DNA of 64,000 nt from Casp-alpha2 sp036337015. Its GTDB lineage: Bacteria; Pseudomonadota; Alphaproteobacteria; Rhodospirillales; Casp-alpha2. The number at the start of each line of letters is the position of its first letter. Position 1 is the stretch's first letter. The notes beneath the pieces are model-generated. The model searched no databases. It was not told where the DNA came from and saw only the letters and a list, made by a program, of their open reading frames with translations. The position numbers and the translations under genes are program-made. The stretch is from the NCBI GenBank assembly GCA_036337015.1, contig JAYZEZ010000002.1, forward strand, positions 124,001 to 188,000. Direction: 5' to 3'. This document shows positions 44,270 through 53,937 of this stretch, in pieces.

Positions 44270-45406
44270 ATGAAAATTGAACAACTATATACTCCAGACC
44301 TTATTCTCGACAAAGCCCGACTACTTCGTAACATCTCTTCTATGAATGTAAGGGTTAGGGAACTAGGGGTTAACCTTAGGCCTCACATGAAAACAGCAAA
44401 ATCAGCTGAAGTTGCTCGATTTGCTGTAAGACAAAATCAAGGGGGAATCACGGTTGCTACTTTATCAGAGGCCGAATACTTTTTTAAAAATGGTTTTTTA
44501 GATATTACTTTTGCCGCCTGTATAATTCCAACAAAGCTAGATAGAGCAGCTGCATTGCTTGCTAAAGGGGCAGATCTTAAACTAATAACGGATAATACAG
44601 AAGTTGCCATGGCAATCGCCAATTATAAACTTCCTAAAGGTCTTTGTTTTAAAGTACTGATCGAAATAGACTGTGGCGAACACCGTACTGGAATTTCTTT
44701 TTATGAGCCTGAACTTTTAAAAATTGCAAGCATTCTCCAGACAGCACCAACAGCAGCCTTGGAAGGGGTTCTAACTCATGCTGGTCACTCTTATAGCTGT
44801 CGAACAAAAAGAGCTATGGCGAACATAGCAGAAGATGAGCGTTTTGCAGTAGTTAGCGCAGCAAAGACATTGCAAAAAAAGGGCTTTACCTGCCACACTA
44901 TAAGTGTTGGTTCAACTCCTTGTGTGATGTTTGCGCGCAATTTAGCTGGCGTTACAGAGGTTCGGCCCGGAGTACATATGTTTGGTGATATGTTTCATGC
45001 CGGACTAGGCACGCGGAAGATTGATGAAATTGCAGTCACAGTTTTGGCATCAGTCATTGCCCATCGCAAAAGCGACAATCAATTATATATAGACGCCGGC
45101 GGTCTCGCGCTTTCAAAAGATCGGGCCACGCAAGCTTTCAATGGTAATAAAGATTGTGGATATGGGCGTATTTGTAGCGTAAAGACAGGTGAACCAATAT
45201 CGGATCTTTTTGTAAAATCTGTTCATCAAGAGCACGGACTTGTCGTCAGCAAAAATCCATTGCCCTTTGATTTCTTGCCGATTGGATCTAAGGTTCGGGT
45301 AATTCCAAATCACATATGTATGACGGCCGCGGCGTATAGCTCATACAAGGTGATCGACGGTGGAACAGAAATCGTTGATAATTGGGATAGGTGTAACGGT
45401 TGGTAA
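44270..45406 (+). CDS. DSD1/D-threonine aldolase-type PLP enzyme
   Basis: A 378-residue fold-type III PLP enzyme. LRPHMKTAKSAEVARF has the PLP lysine at about residue 42; VLIEIDCGEHRTGI, LTHAGHSYSC and VSVGSTP-like ISVGSTPCVMF form the barrel; RVIPNHICMTAAAY holds the His and Cys that bind metal. Such enzymes are D-threonine aldolases or D-serine dehydratases; the choice cannot be made here. No amino-acid transporter or racemase adjoins. Confidence 0.85.
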   Translation: MKIEQLYTPDLILDKARLLRNISSMNVRVRELGVNLRPHMKTAKSAEVARFAVRQNQGGITVATLSEAEYFFKNGFLDITFAACIIPTKLDRAAALLAKGADLKLITDNTEVAMAIANYKLPKGLCFKVLIEIDCGEHRTGISFYEPELLKIASILQTAPTAALEGVLTHAGHSYSCRTKRAMANIAEDERFAVVSAAKTLQKKGFTCHTISVGSTPCVMFARNLAGVTEVRPGVHMFGDMFHAGLGTRKIDEIAVTVLASVIAHRKSDNQLYIDAGGLALSKDRATQAFNGNKDCGYGRICSVKTGEPISDLFVKSVHQEHGLVVSKNPLPFDFLPIGSKVRVIPNHICMTAAAYSSYKVIDGGTEIVDNWDRCNGW

Positions 45407-45420
45407 GTTTTTTAACTTAA

Positions 45421-46083
45421 TTATTTTAACAATGAGCTTCCAATATTGGGGTCAGTCTCATTTTTAGAATTTAACCAAACATCAATTTGCGGTTTTATTT
45501 CACTAAAGGGCTGGTAGCCCGCGCTTAAAAGCCTAAGCTTTTCATTTGCCCTCAAAATTATAGTTGGAAAACCGGAAACACCCATGCTTTGTGATCTAAA
45601 AAAATCACTGGCTGTTAAATAAATCATTTTACGAGTTGGAAAAAGTTCTTTGAAATCACTTTTCTTAACACCAGCCGATTCAGCAAGAATTGCCAAATTT
45701 TGAACTTCCGTGATATCACAGTTTTCTGCATAGAACGCCCTATGCAGAATCTCTAAAAAACCTAGAGAACGTTTAGGCTGTAAAAACCTAACAGTTATTA
45801 AAGCACGGCAAGCAGGTTCTGTATCATAAATAAAATTTTTTCGGTCAAAAAAAGAAAAATCAAACGGTTGTCCAGTTGCCTCATGAACATGATTCCAATG
45901 TTGGTTGATTTCTTCTTTTGCACGATCATTCAAAGGCTCAGAGGTTAAGGGTCTGAGCCCACCAACGATTGGGTAGATAGGCGCAGAATCTCCATATGTT
46001 TCAAAAAGTTTGCTTATTACCGGAGAAAAGCCCCAACACCATGAACACATCGGATCAACTATAAGAAGTATTTCACGGTCCAT
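45421..46083 (-). CDS. DsbA-family thioredoxin-fold protein (COG3531-like)
   Basis: A 220-residue cytoplasmic thioredoxin-fold protein. VDPMCSWCWGFSPVI carries a Cys-x2-Cys active site; the inserted helical domain follows and MGVSGFPTIILRANEKLRL holds the cis-proline. It resembles predicted protein disulfide isomerases related to FrnE. No signal peptide is present. It is 18 bases after rlmN and may share its transcript. The substrate is unknown. Confidence 0.82.
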   Translation of the reverse strand: MDREILLIVDPMCSWCWGFSPVISKLFETYGDSAPIYPIVGGLRPLTSEPLNDRAKEEINQHWNHVHEATGQPFDFSFFDRKNFIYDTEPACRALITVRFLQPKRSLGFLEILHRAFYAENCDITEVQNLAILAESAGVKKSDFKELFPTRKMIYLTASDFFRSQSMGVSGFPTIILRANEKLRLLSAGYQPFSEIKPQIDVWLNSKNETDPNIGSSLLK

Positions 46084-46101
46084 TGTATGTGGTCCTTAAA
46101 T

Positions 46102-47223
46102 CTAGGCGCTAACAGTTGCTATGTTTTTAAGTGAGAGATTTGTTTTTTTACTAGATATGCTCTTAAAACGTTTGCTTGAGGATTTTAACTGCCCACATGC
46201 AGCCATTATATCACGGCCTCGTGGCTGGCGTATCGGTGCTGATAATCCACCATCATTAAGAATTTTGGAAAAGCGATTAATAGTCTTAGAAGTAGAACAC
46301 TCATATACTGTGCCTGGCCATGGATTAAACGGTATTAAGTTAAATTTAGCAGGAATATTTTTTACCAGACGAATCAACTCCCTAGCATCAGCATCCGAAT
46401 CATTAATCCCTTTTAACATGGCATACTCAAAAGTTATGCGCCTAGCATTATTGGCTCCAGGATATGCCTGGCAAGCTTTTAAAAGACTTTTTATTGAATA
46501 CTTACGATTGATTGGAACCAGAACATTTCGAAGTTCATCAGTACTAGCATGAAGACTAATTGCCAAATTCACCCCCAGCTCCTCACCGCAACGCTTTATC
46601 ATCGGAACTATTCCAGAGGTGGAAAGTGTAATTCTACGCCTAGAAATTGAGAGGCCATCCCCATCCATAATTATTTTAAGTGCTTTTGCAACTTCGTCAT
46701 AATTGAGAAGCGGCTCTCCCATACCCATCAAAACTATATTTGTTAGCAGTCTATCTTTACAACCACTCGGCCATTCAGAATAAGTGTCCCTAGCTAGCAT
46801 AACCTGATTAACAATTTCTTGTGCCGTCAAGTTGCGTACTAGTTTTTGTGTTCCTGTATGGCAAAAAGAACAATTAAGGGTACAGCCTACTTGAGAAGAA
46901 ATGCAAAGTGCGCCTCGATCATCTTCTGGAATAAAAACGCATTCAGCCTCATGAGAATCTTGAAATTTTAATAACCATTTACGTGATTTATCAATAGATT
47001 TAAATTCACAGGATATTTTAGGCCGGTCTAAACAATAATGATTGGAAAGTTTAGTTCGAAAAGACTTCGACAAGGTGGTCATTTTTAAGAAATCAATTGT
47101 GCCCTGATGATAAATCCAATGCCATAACTGTTTTGCACGAAACGCTTTCTCTCCAAAATCAAGCATTTCTTGATTTAGCTCTTCGCGATCTAAGCCAATT
47201 AAATTTTTCAATGCACAAACCAT
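46102..47223 (-). CDS. rlmN: Dual-specificity rRNA/tRNA adenine-C2 methyltransferase
   Basis: A 373-residue radical SAM enzyme methylating A2503 of 23S rRNA and A37 of some tRNAs. CTLNCSFCHTG holds the cluster cysteines (Cys-x3-Cys-x2-Cys); GMGEPLLNYDEV and LSTSGIVPMI are conserved; the C-terminal AACGQL has the second methyl-carrying cysteine. AFRAKQLWHWIYHQG is the usual N-terminal RNA-binding part. Length is normal. It stands after a 176-base gap behind glnS. Confidence 0.96.
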   Translation of the reverse strand: MVCALKNLIGLDREELNQEMLDFGEKAFRAKQLWHWIYHQGTIDFLKMTTLSKSFRTKLSNHYCLDRPKISCEFKSIDKSRKWLLKFQDSHEAECVFIPEDDRGALCISSQVGCTLNCSFCHTGTQKLVRNLTAQEIVNQVMLARDTYSEWPSGCKDRLLTNIVLMGMGEPLLNYDEVAKALKIIMDGDGLSISRRRITLSTSGIVPMIKRCGEELGVNLAISLHASTDELRNVLVPINRKYSIKSLLKACQAYPGANNARRITFEYAMLKGINDSDADARELIRLVKNIPAKFNLIPFNPWPGTVYECSTSKTINRFSKILNDGGLSAPIRQPRGRDIMAACGQLKSSSKRFKSISSKKTNLSLKNIATVSA

Positions 47224-47399
47224 GAGTTAAGACATAGGACTTTTTTTAGAAAAATACTACGATAAAGACTAGGTGATAGGTGTTTTATCAAATCTTATAG
47301 GAAACTATTATTAGATACCTAATCTTTCTATAATTTTCTAGTTAACAGGGTTTTAAATTTAAATTTTTAAGTTAACAATATATTACACTACATGACTGT

Positions 47400-49082
47400 C
47401 TAATCATTTGTTTTCTGGTTTGTCCAAGTATCTCTAAGGCCGACAGTTCTATTAAAAACCAAATTATTTTCTGTGCTATCTATATCCAAACAAAAATAAC
47501 CTTGACGTTCGAATTGAACTGTTTCGTTTAATTTAATCTTAGAAAGGCTTGGTTCTAATTTACAATTTTCTAAAATTTTTAAAGAATTCGGGTTGATTTC
47601 TTTTAAAAATTCATCCCCACTCAATTCCGGTTCTTGGTTTTTAAATAGATGATCAAATAAACGAACTTCTGCTGTTAAAGATTCATTTACTGAAACCCAA
47701 TGAATTGTACCCTTTACTTTGCGCCCATCAGAGGCGTTGCCACCTTTAGTGTCCTTATCATATATGCAACGTAGCTCTATAATATTTCCATCAACATCTT
47801 TAATGACTTCTGTACAGGTTATAAAATAAGCAAATCGCAACCTAACCTCGCGGCCTATCCCCAACCGAAAGAAATTGTTTGACGGATTTTCCATAAAATC
47901 ACTTCGCTCAATAAAAAGTTCTCTAGTGAATGGAATTTCTCGATTACCGCGTGTTTCATCTTTAGGATGGTTTTTAGCTAATAGTTTTTCAATCTTGCCA
48001 CTAGGATAATTTTCAATAACTACTTTTAGTGGATCCAAAACACCCATACGGCGAATCGCTATCTCATTCAAAGATTCACGAATGCAATAATCTAAATAAG
48101 AAGTCTCAACTGTGCTAGCCGCCTTAGTAATACCAATACGGGCACAAAAGTCCCGTATCGCTGCAGCAGGGACACCACGTCTACGCATGCCCGCAATAGT
48201 TGGCATCCTTGGATCATTCCAACCACCCACATGCTTCTCATCTACCAAAAGAGTTAATTTACGCTTCGAAAGCACCGTATATGTCATATTCAGTCGGGCA
48301 AACTCATACTGACGTGGTACACTTGGAACCGGCAATTTTTCTATATGCCAATCATACAGTGGTCGATGATCCTCAAACTCAAGCGTACAAAGTGAATGGC
48401 TAACGCCTTCAATCGCATCAGACTGACCATGTGCAAAATCATAAGTCGGATAGATACACCAAGTTTTACCAGTTCTAGGGTGTTCGGCATGTAAAATTCT
48501 ATAAATAACTGGATCACGCATGCTTATATTGCCCGAAGACATATCAATCTTGGCACGCAACACCTTTTCACCGTCTCCAAATTCACCCTTTGCCATAAGA
48601 CGAAATAGTTTAAGGTTTTCTTTTCGCTCTCGCTTTCTAAAAGGGCTAGCTTGTCCAGGCTTAGTCAAAGTCCCCCTAAATTTACGAATCTCATCTGCAG
48701 ATAAATCGTCAACATAAGCGTTGTCCGTTTCAATAAGATGCTCCGCCCATGCATAAAAAGTTTCGAAATAGTCCGACGCATAATGTAAATTATCCCCCCA
48801 CTCAAATCCCAACCATCGAACATCCTCAATAATAGAATCAATAAATTCTATTTCTTCATTTGCTGGATTGGTGTCATCAAACCGAAGGTGGCACCGCCCA
48901 TTAAAATCAGCTGCAATGCCAAAATTTAAGCAGATAGATTTTGCGTGTCCAAGGTGCAGATATCCATTGGGCTCTGGGGGGAAGCGTGTTACGACTTCTT
49001 TAATACGATTTTTTGCAATATCTTCGACAATAAAATCACGGATAAAATTTCCAGGATTTTCTTTTAATTTATCCGTTTTCAT
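47400..49082 (-). CDS. glnS: Glutaminyl-tRNA synthetase
   Basis: A 560-residue class I synthetase. RFPPEPNGYLHLGHAKSICL contains the HIGH-like HLGH, VLSKRKL the KMSKS-like loop, and DDTNPANEE is typical of GlnRS rather than GltX. The two-barrel anticodon-binding C-terminus ends in GYFCLDIDS and FNRTVGLRDTW. Length matches gammaproteobacterial GlnRS. Most alphaproteobacteria lack glnS and use a misacylating GltX with GatCAB, so this gene may have been acquired by transfer. Confidence 0.95.
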   Translation of the reverse strand: MKTDKLKENPGNFIRDFIVEDIAKNRIKEVVTRFPPEPNGYLHLGHAKSICLNFGIAADFNGRCHLRFDDTNPANEEIEFIDSIIEDVRWLGFEWGDNLHYASDYFETFYAWAEHLIETDNAYVDDLSADEIRKFRGTLTKPGQASPFRKRERKENLKLFRLMAKGEFGDGEKVLRAKIDMSSGNISMRDPVIYRILHAEHPRTGKTWCIYPTYDFAHGQSDAIEGVSHSLCTLEFEDHRPLYDWHIEKLPVPSVPRQYEFARLNMTYTVLSKRKLTLLVDEKHVGGWNDPRMPTIAGMRRRGVPAAAIRDFCARIGITKAASTVETSYLDYCIRESLNEIAIRRMGVLDPLKVVIENYPSGKIEKLLAKNHPKDETRGNREIPFTRELFIERSDFMENPSNNFFRLGIGREVRLRFAYFITCTEVIKDVDGNIIELRCIYDKDTKGGNASDGRKVKGTIHWVSVNESLTAEVRLFDHLFKNQEPELSGDEFLKEINPNSLKILENCKLEPSLSKIKLNETVQFERQGYFCLDIDSTENNLVFNRTVGLRDTWTNQKTND

Positions 49083-49100
49083 AACAAAATTACCCTAGTC

Positions 49101-49625
49101 TTATTTGTACTTACAAGCTTTGTTAATAGTTTTCCATGCTGCCGAAAAACCTTTTAAAGAGTAAGTATCAGTTGTTTTTGTTTTTCTAGAAGAAATTCCT
49201 TTAACGATCATTTGCTTTCCTCGTTTCATAGCCTCAATGAGAGCAATGTCTGTTTTTTTATTATGAGTAAATGCATGGCCAGCATCAGTAAAAAGATTAA
49301 AGGCGTTTTTTTCAATAACAACAGCCACCTCTGATGCTTTTAAATATTGATAACCCGCTTTAATGCTAACTTCGCCGAAACTTTTCTCTGCTGGCCGGTG
49401 GGTTATCAGCATATAGCTCTCTCCTCTTTTTTTATAATTTCCATGGGATCTTTGAGGGTATGCGCCAATATAGCAAAAAAGATTTTTACCATTGAGCTCA
49501 CTAAAAGCTTCCCAAGATCCAAAAACGCCTAAATTTTTTGCCTCCTTTGCTACAACAGGAAAGTTAAAGTTTATAGCAATCAGCAAAAATAAAAAATTAT
49601 AGATTATTTTCGTTATTTTTTTCAT
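49101..49625 (-). CDS. IalB-family (invasion-associated locus B) periplasmic protein
   Basis: A 174-residue exported protein. Residues 1-26 form a signal peptide (MKKITKIIYNFLFLLIAINF then FPVVAKEA). FGSWEAFSELNGKNLFCYIG, the KRGESYMLITHRP strand, VIEKNAFNLF and TDTYSLKGFSAAWKTINKAC match the IalB pattern, including the two or more conserved cysteines. The role of most IalB homologues is unknown; pathogenicity is not implied. It lies 18 bases upstream of glnS on the same strand. Confidence 0.75.
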   Translation of the reverse strand: MKKITKIIYNFLFLLIAINFNFPVVAKEAKNLGVFGSWEAFSELNGKNLFCYIGAYPQRSHGNYKKRGESYMLITHRPAEKSFGEVSIKAGYQYLKASEVAVVIEKNAFNLFTDAGHAFTHNKKTDIALIEAMKRGKQMIVKGISSRKTKTTDTYSLKGFSAAWKTINKACKYK

Positions 49626-49677
49626 AAAATGATTTTAACCTCTTGCCAACTATTTACTCGAATGGAACTGATAACTG

Positions 49678-50664
49678 ATGGTAACTAATAATGCGTTAAT
49701 TATCGAAGTAACTCGTGGAGATATGGTTGAAAGCAAACACCGTGGACATTGTGTTGTATCCGATTCAGCAGGCCAAATATTATATACTTGGGGCGATTCA
49801 GATTTATTAATATATCCGCGTTCCGCAATCAAACCTTTACAAGCAATGGCAATAATAGAAACCGGTGCAGCTGATGCTTTGCAAGTTAAAGAAACAGAGC
49901 TTGCACTTGCTTCCGCTTCTCATAGTGCAACAAATCTTCATGTGAAATTGGTATGCGATTGGCTTCAACGCATCGGTTTAAGTTCTACTGATTTAGAATG
50001 CGCTGGTCATAATCCCATGAGCCGCGATGCTGATAATGATTTAGTACGAGCCAGAAAATCACCTCGTGCGATTCATAACAATTGTTCCGGTAAGCACGCA
50101 GGCTTTTTAACAACAGCTCTTTACATGGGCGAAGATATAGAGGGGTACACTAGATCTAGCCACCCAGTACAAAAGCGCTTGCTAAATATTCTTAGTGACA
50201 TGGGGAATATTGAACTTTTAAATTCACCAAGAGGTATTGACGGCTGTGGCATCCCTGTGATTGGTATGCCTCTTAAGGCATTAGCCACAGCGCTTGCCCA
50301 AATGGCAGATCCAAAAAATTTAAACACTTCGCGTACTAACGCAGCAAAACGAGTGATTTCTGCAATGACTACTTATCCAAACTTAGTGGCAGGCCCCCAA
50401 CGTTTCGACACCTTAATAATTGAAAAAGGAAAGGGAGATTTAGTTGTTAAAACAGGCGCAGAAGGTGTTTATGCCAGCATTCTTCCAAAATTAGGTCTTG
50501 GTATCGCAATAAAAATTGAAGATGGGGCTAAACGTGCAGCAGAAGTTTCGATATTAGCTATATTAAACTATCTAGGTGTTTTAAAAATTTTGCCAGAACA
50601 ATCTATTTTTAATGCAGCCCAAAAAAAAATAGGCGTTGTTCGTATGCAAAAAGATTGGAATTAA
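49678..50664 (+). CDS. L-asparaginase II family protein
   Basis: A 328-residue member of the Rhizobium AnsA-type (asparaginase II) family. IEVTRGDMVESKHRGHCVVS and YPRSAIKPLQAMAIIETGA open it; SHSATNLHVKLVCDWL, HNNCSGKHAGFL and GIDGCGIPVIGMPL hold the Ser, Lys and Cys residues conserved in the family, and VKTGAEGVYASIL follows. It hydrolyses asparagine to aspartate. It is convergent with the regulator gene, with only five bases between. Confidence 0.9.
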   Translation: MVTNNALIIEVTRGDMVESKHRGHCVVSDSAGQILYTWGDSDLLIYPRSAIKPLQAMAIIETGAADALQVKETELALASASHSATNLHVKLVCDWLQRIGLSSTDLECAGHNPMSRDADNDLVRARKSPRAIHNNCSGKHAGFLTTALYMGEDIEGYTRSSHPVQKRLLNILSDMGNIELLNSPRGIDGCGIPVIGMPLKALATALAQMADPKNLNTSRTNAAKRVISAMTTYPNLVAGPQRFDTLIIEKGKGDLVVKTGAEGVYASILPKLGLGIAIKIEDGAKRAAEVSILAILNYLGVLKILPEQSIFNAAQKKIGVVRMQKDWN

Positions 50665-50669
50665 ATTAA

Positions 50670-51368
50670 TTATTTTGGCACTAAACGATAGCCTCCGGGT
50701 TCAGTGACTAAAATCTTAGCATTGGTTGAATCAATTTCAATTTTTTGTCGCAATCTATAAATATGTGTTTCCAGGGTGTGGGTTGTAACACCCTCATTAT
50801 AACCCCACACTTCATCTAGCAAAACATCTTTGCTGATAACACTTTCTGAAGTGTTATAAAGGTACTTTAAAATAGCTGTTTCTTTATCAGTAAGATAAAT
50901 TTCTTTAAGATTATTTCTATTAACTAAAAGCTTATTAACTGGCTGAAAATTATAGGGACCTATATTATAGCTTGAATTTTCACCCAACTCCTGTTGGCGA
51001 AAGTGAGTGAGTATTCTGTTTAATAGCAAACCTAAACGAAATGGCTTAGTGATGTGGTCGATGGTATAGGCTTCAGCCCGTATGTCGCTATCAAATGATG
51101 TGTTAGAAAAAGTCAGCAAGATAATATGTGAGGTAAGGCCATTTGAGCGTAACAAGTTATAAAAATTTAGGCCGCAAGCATCGGAAGGGCCACTATTTAT
51201 TATAATGATATCAAAAAATTCATCCTTTGCTTTCCTTAAAACTCCCGCCTTAGTTTCTATGGAGGCAATCAATATTTGTTCATGAAATTTAAGATGTTCG
51301 CCAAGTATATCATTGAGGATTGATTCCTCATCAAAAATTAAAATCCTCTTGCCATTTGTAATATTCAT
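50670..51368 (-). CDS. OmpR-type response regulator with atypical receiver
   Basis: A 232-residue two-domain regulator. The receiver keeps an acidic pocket (IFDEES) and Lys107 (ITKPF), but the phosphorylated Asp is Asn58 in DIIIINSGPSD. The C-terminal winged helix is intact: LTDKETAILKYLYN, DVLLDEVWGY, TTHTLETHIYRLRQKI and TEPGGYRLVP. No histidine kinase adjoins. It probably acts independently of phosphorylation, as other pseudo-receivers do. The ribA gene lies divergently 131 bases away, with AT-rich DNA between. Confidence 0.85.
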   Translation of the reverse strand: MNITNGKRILIFDEESILNDILGEHLKFHEQILIASIETKAGVLRKAKDEFFDIIIINSGPSDACGLNFYNLLRSNGLTSHIILLTFSNTSFDSDIRAEAYTIDHITKPFRLGLLLNRILTHFRQQELGENSSYNIGPYNFQPVNKLLVNRNNLKEIYLTDKETAILKYLYNTSESVISKDVLLDEVWGYNEGVTTHTLETHIYRLRQKIEIDSTNAKILVTEPGGYRLVPK

Positions 51369-51499
51369 TTTCTCACATAGTCTTAATTTTATATCATTAT
51401 TATAAAATCACTTTAATTTTATTCAAATTAGTATAAATACCCACTTAATATATGTTTTTTAAATTTTTTATTTAACTAATTATTATAAATAATGAAATT

Positions 51500-52669
51500 A
51501 TGGTTATTAACAAAAAACCTTTTGAACATTTATCAATGCCCACCTCCAGAGAACCCGTTTCTTTGCTCTCAGTAGACCGTGCAATATCTGAACTGCGTCG
51601 TGGACGATTGATTGCAATTAGGGGTGCAGGTGGAATTGCTACTCTCGTGCAGGCTGCTGAAGCTGTAACCTCCGAATCACTTAAAGAAATAAACACTTCT
51701 AGCAAGTCTAATCCGGGACTTTCTATAACCTCCCGTCGAGCTGCTGTTTTAGGACTTAAAAAAACAACTGGTAAAATTATATCACTAACAATGAAAAAAA
51801 ATTTTTCAGTTGAGGTAATCCGTAATTTAGCTGATCCTTTATCTAAATCACCTTTATCAAAAGGTGCCATTTCCTCCCTAACCATTAAAAACCATAAAAA
51901 ACCAATTTATAACTGTGAAAGCGCCGCTGTAGCAATTACGAAACTTGCTCGGCTATTACCGGCAGCTATCACAGCAGAAATTATAGATCCAAAAGCTGAT
52001 GACCTAGCAGCCTGGTGTGCTCGACATGATTTTCTCCTTATAGATGCAGGTGATGTTTTTCAATATGACAACGTTCAAGCCAGAACATTACAGGAAGTGA
52101 GCTCTGCTCGCGTACCATTACTTAACAATGAAAATACAAAAATCATAGCTTTTCGACCCATAGATGGCGGCCTTGAACACTTAGCAATAGTAATTGGTAA
52201 TCCTGAAAAAAACACGCCCGTTTTAACACGACTTCATTCAGAATGCTTTACTGGTGATCTTTTGGGAAGTCTTCGCTGTGATTGTGGCGATCAACTGCAA
52301 GGCGCAACAAAAGAAATCGCTGAAGCAGGATCCGGAATATTATTATACCTTGCACAAGAGGGACGAGGTATTGGGCTAGTTAATAAACTCCGTGCCTATG
52401 AACTTCAAGATCGGGGATTTGATACGATTGATGCTAATGAACAACTGGGTTTTGATGCTGATGAAAGAGTTTATCTTCCTGCTGCAAAAATATTGTGTTT
52501 GTTGGGTTTTGAAAAAGTGCGTTTAATGACCAACAATCCTGATAAAGTAAAGGGACTCACTAAGTACGGTATTTCTGTAGTAGAGAGGGTTCAGCATACT
52601 TTTCCATCCAATGAGCATAATGAACATTATTTAAGTACAAAGGTTTCTAGGAGTGGGCATATATTTTAA
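51500..52669 (+). CDS. ribA: GTP cyclohydrolase II with degenerate N-terminal domain
   Basis: A 389-residue protein. Residues about 200-389 are a complete RibA: RLHSECFTGDLLGSLRCDCG holds three zinc cysteines, AQEGRGIGLVNKLRAYELQD the catalytic region, and LMTNNPDKVKGL the GTP-binding end. Residues 1-195 begin VDRAISELRRGRLIAIRG, like RibB (DHBP synthase), but the acidic DHBP active-site motifs are missing. The enzyme opens GTP for riboflavin. Alphaproteobacteria often carry this long form. No FMN riboswitch was seen upstream. Confidence 0.92.
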   Translation: MVINKKPFEHLSMPTSREPVSLLSVDRAISELRRGRLIAIRGAGGIATLVQAAEAVTSESLKEINTSSKSNPGLSITSRRAAVLGLKKTTGKIISLTMKKNFSVEVIRNLADPLSKSPLSKGAISSLTIKNHKKPIYNCESAAVAITKLARLLPAAITAEIIDPKADDLAAWCARHDFLLIDAGDVFQYDNVQARTLQEVSSARVPLLNNENTKIIAFRPIDGGLEHLAIVIGNPEKNTPVLTRLHSECFTGDLLGSLRCDCGDQLQGATKEIAEAGSGILLYLAQEGRGIGLVNKLRAYELQDRGFDTIDANEQLGFDADERVYLPAAKILCLLGFEKVRLMTNNPDKVKGLTKYGISVVERVQHTFPSNEHNEHYLSTKVSRSGHIF

Positions 52670-52883
52670 TAATCATAAAGAATTTGACAAATCTTAAAGT
52701 TCACTTAATCACATTTCATCTTAAATTTTGGTATTTATTGCCGATTTATTTTAAATTTAATTAATCTTAATAAGAAAAATAAAAATAAGTTATTGATTTA
52801 ACATACTTAAATGTTCTGGCATTGATTTTGCTTATATTAAGTCTCACAGATAAAGCAAATTAAGAGCGGAACAGTTTTTAAAA

Positions 52884-53900
52884 ATGAATACAATCAGACA
52901 AAGCGAGTATTCTTTGCACAAGAGCTTTGAATTAGTTATAGCCTCTTCAGAAGCTACCACTAACAAAAAACCGCAAACTCGCAGTTTAAAAACTAGTGAA
53001 GATTTTAATGCTTTTGAATATGGTGGACCTAAATTTAGCGACTTAATCGATATAATTAATCCACTACATCACATACCCGGAATTGGTACTTTATATCGCG
53101 AAATAACGGGTGATGCTATAAGCCCGGCATCAAAAGTACTAGGCAGTTCACTTTTTCTTGGCCCCCTTGGAACTGTTTCTGCATTAGCTAATATTTTAGT
53201 TGATGAAGCTACAGGCAAAGATCTTCCTGAACATGTTATGGCATTATTCGAAAAAACAGAAGAAATTGAACCCGATTCAAACAATTCTACACAAATTGCT
53301 CAAATTACGTCGGAAAATCAAACAAAATTAAAAAATCCGAATCATTTGCATAGCAAAGTAAAAATTACAGATACAGAACAATCAATTGATCCAGTGACGG
53401 CTTGGGCTATGGCAGAGAATGCTTATCGTCAACCTAATATAAATGATCTTCCATCCAAAAAATTTTCTGGAGCAGAACACCACATTAATTACAAATCTAC
53501 TAATCCAGATGTACACACTACTAATGTTAGCGAGTGGGCAAGAGCAGAAATTTCTTATAGAAAAGCAAAATCTATAGCCGCTATACCATTTAAAGAAAGT
53601 CCAAAAATATTAACATCGGTCGTTCCTAAAACAATAAAAAATAATTATTTTGCAGACAAAAGCATCTCTAAGGAAGAACAGGCTTTTCAAGTTAATTTGC
53701 AAAGCCAGCTTCCAGAAAAAAATAGAATAAAGAACTACATGCCCCAAAAATCTCCGCCCAGTATGCCCAACAATACAGCCAGAAATAGGCAAGTGCCACA
53801 AGCTACAGATAGTATAATATTAAAAGATAAGGATTGGTTTTCAGATACTATGTTGTCAGCGCTTGGAAAATATAGTGACAGGGAAAAGCCAAATCGATAG
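52884..53900 (+). CDS. Conserved protein of unknown function with internal repeat
   Basis: A 338-residue protein I do not recognise by name. Residues 51-80 (FSDLIDIINPLHHIPGIGTL then YREITGD) and the Gly/Ala-rich stretch 79-106 look conserved and may form a membrane hairpin. A motif repeats at 171-185 (VTAWAMAENAYRQ) and 215-229 (VSEWARAEISYRK). The second half is polar and low in structure. It precedes an L,D-transpeptidase by 37 bases on the same strand, so an envelope role is possible. A 214-base AT-rich leader with TTGATTT-like boxes precedes it. Confidence 0.7.
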   Translation: MNTIRQSEYSLHKSFELVIASSEATTNKKPQTRSLKTSEDFNAFEYGGPKFSDLIDIINPLHHIPGIGTLYREITGDAISPASKVLGSSLFLGPLGTVSALANILVDEATGKDLPEHVMALFEKTEEIEPDSNNSTQIAQITSENQTKLKNPNHLHSKVKITDTEQSIDPVTAWAMAENAYRQPNINDLPSKKFSGAEHHINYKSTNPDVHTTNVSEWARAEISYRKAKSIAAIPFKESPKILTSVVPKTIKNNYFADKSISKEEQAFQVNLQSQLPEKNRIKNYMPQKSPPSMPNNTARNRQVPQATDSIILKDKDWFSDTMLSALGKYSDREKPNR

Positions 53901-53937
53901 AAGCTAGGTTTTGTTATTGGGTTTTTGGTAAAATTGA

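Noticed and set aside
46121..46552. 143-codon plus-strand frame
   Set aside because: It lies wholly antisense to rlmN.
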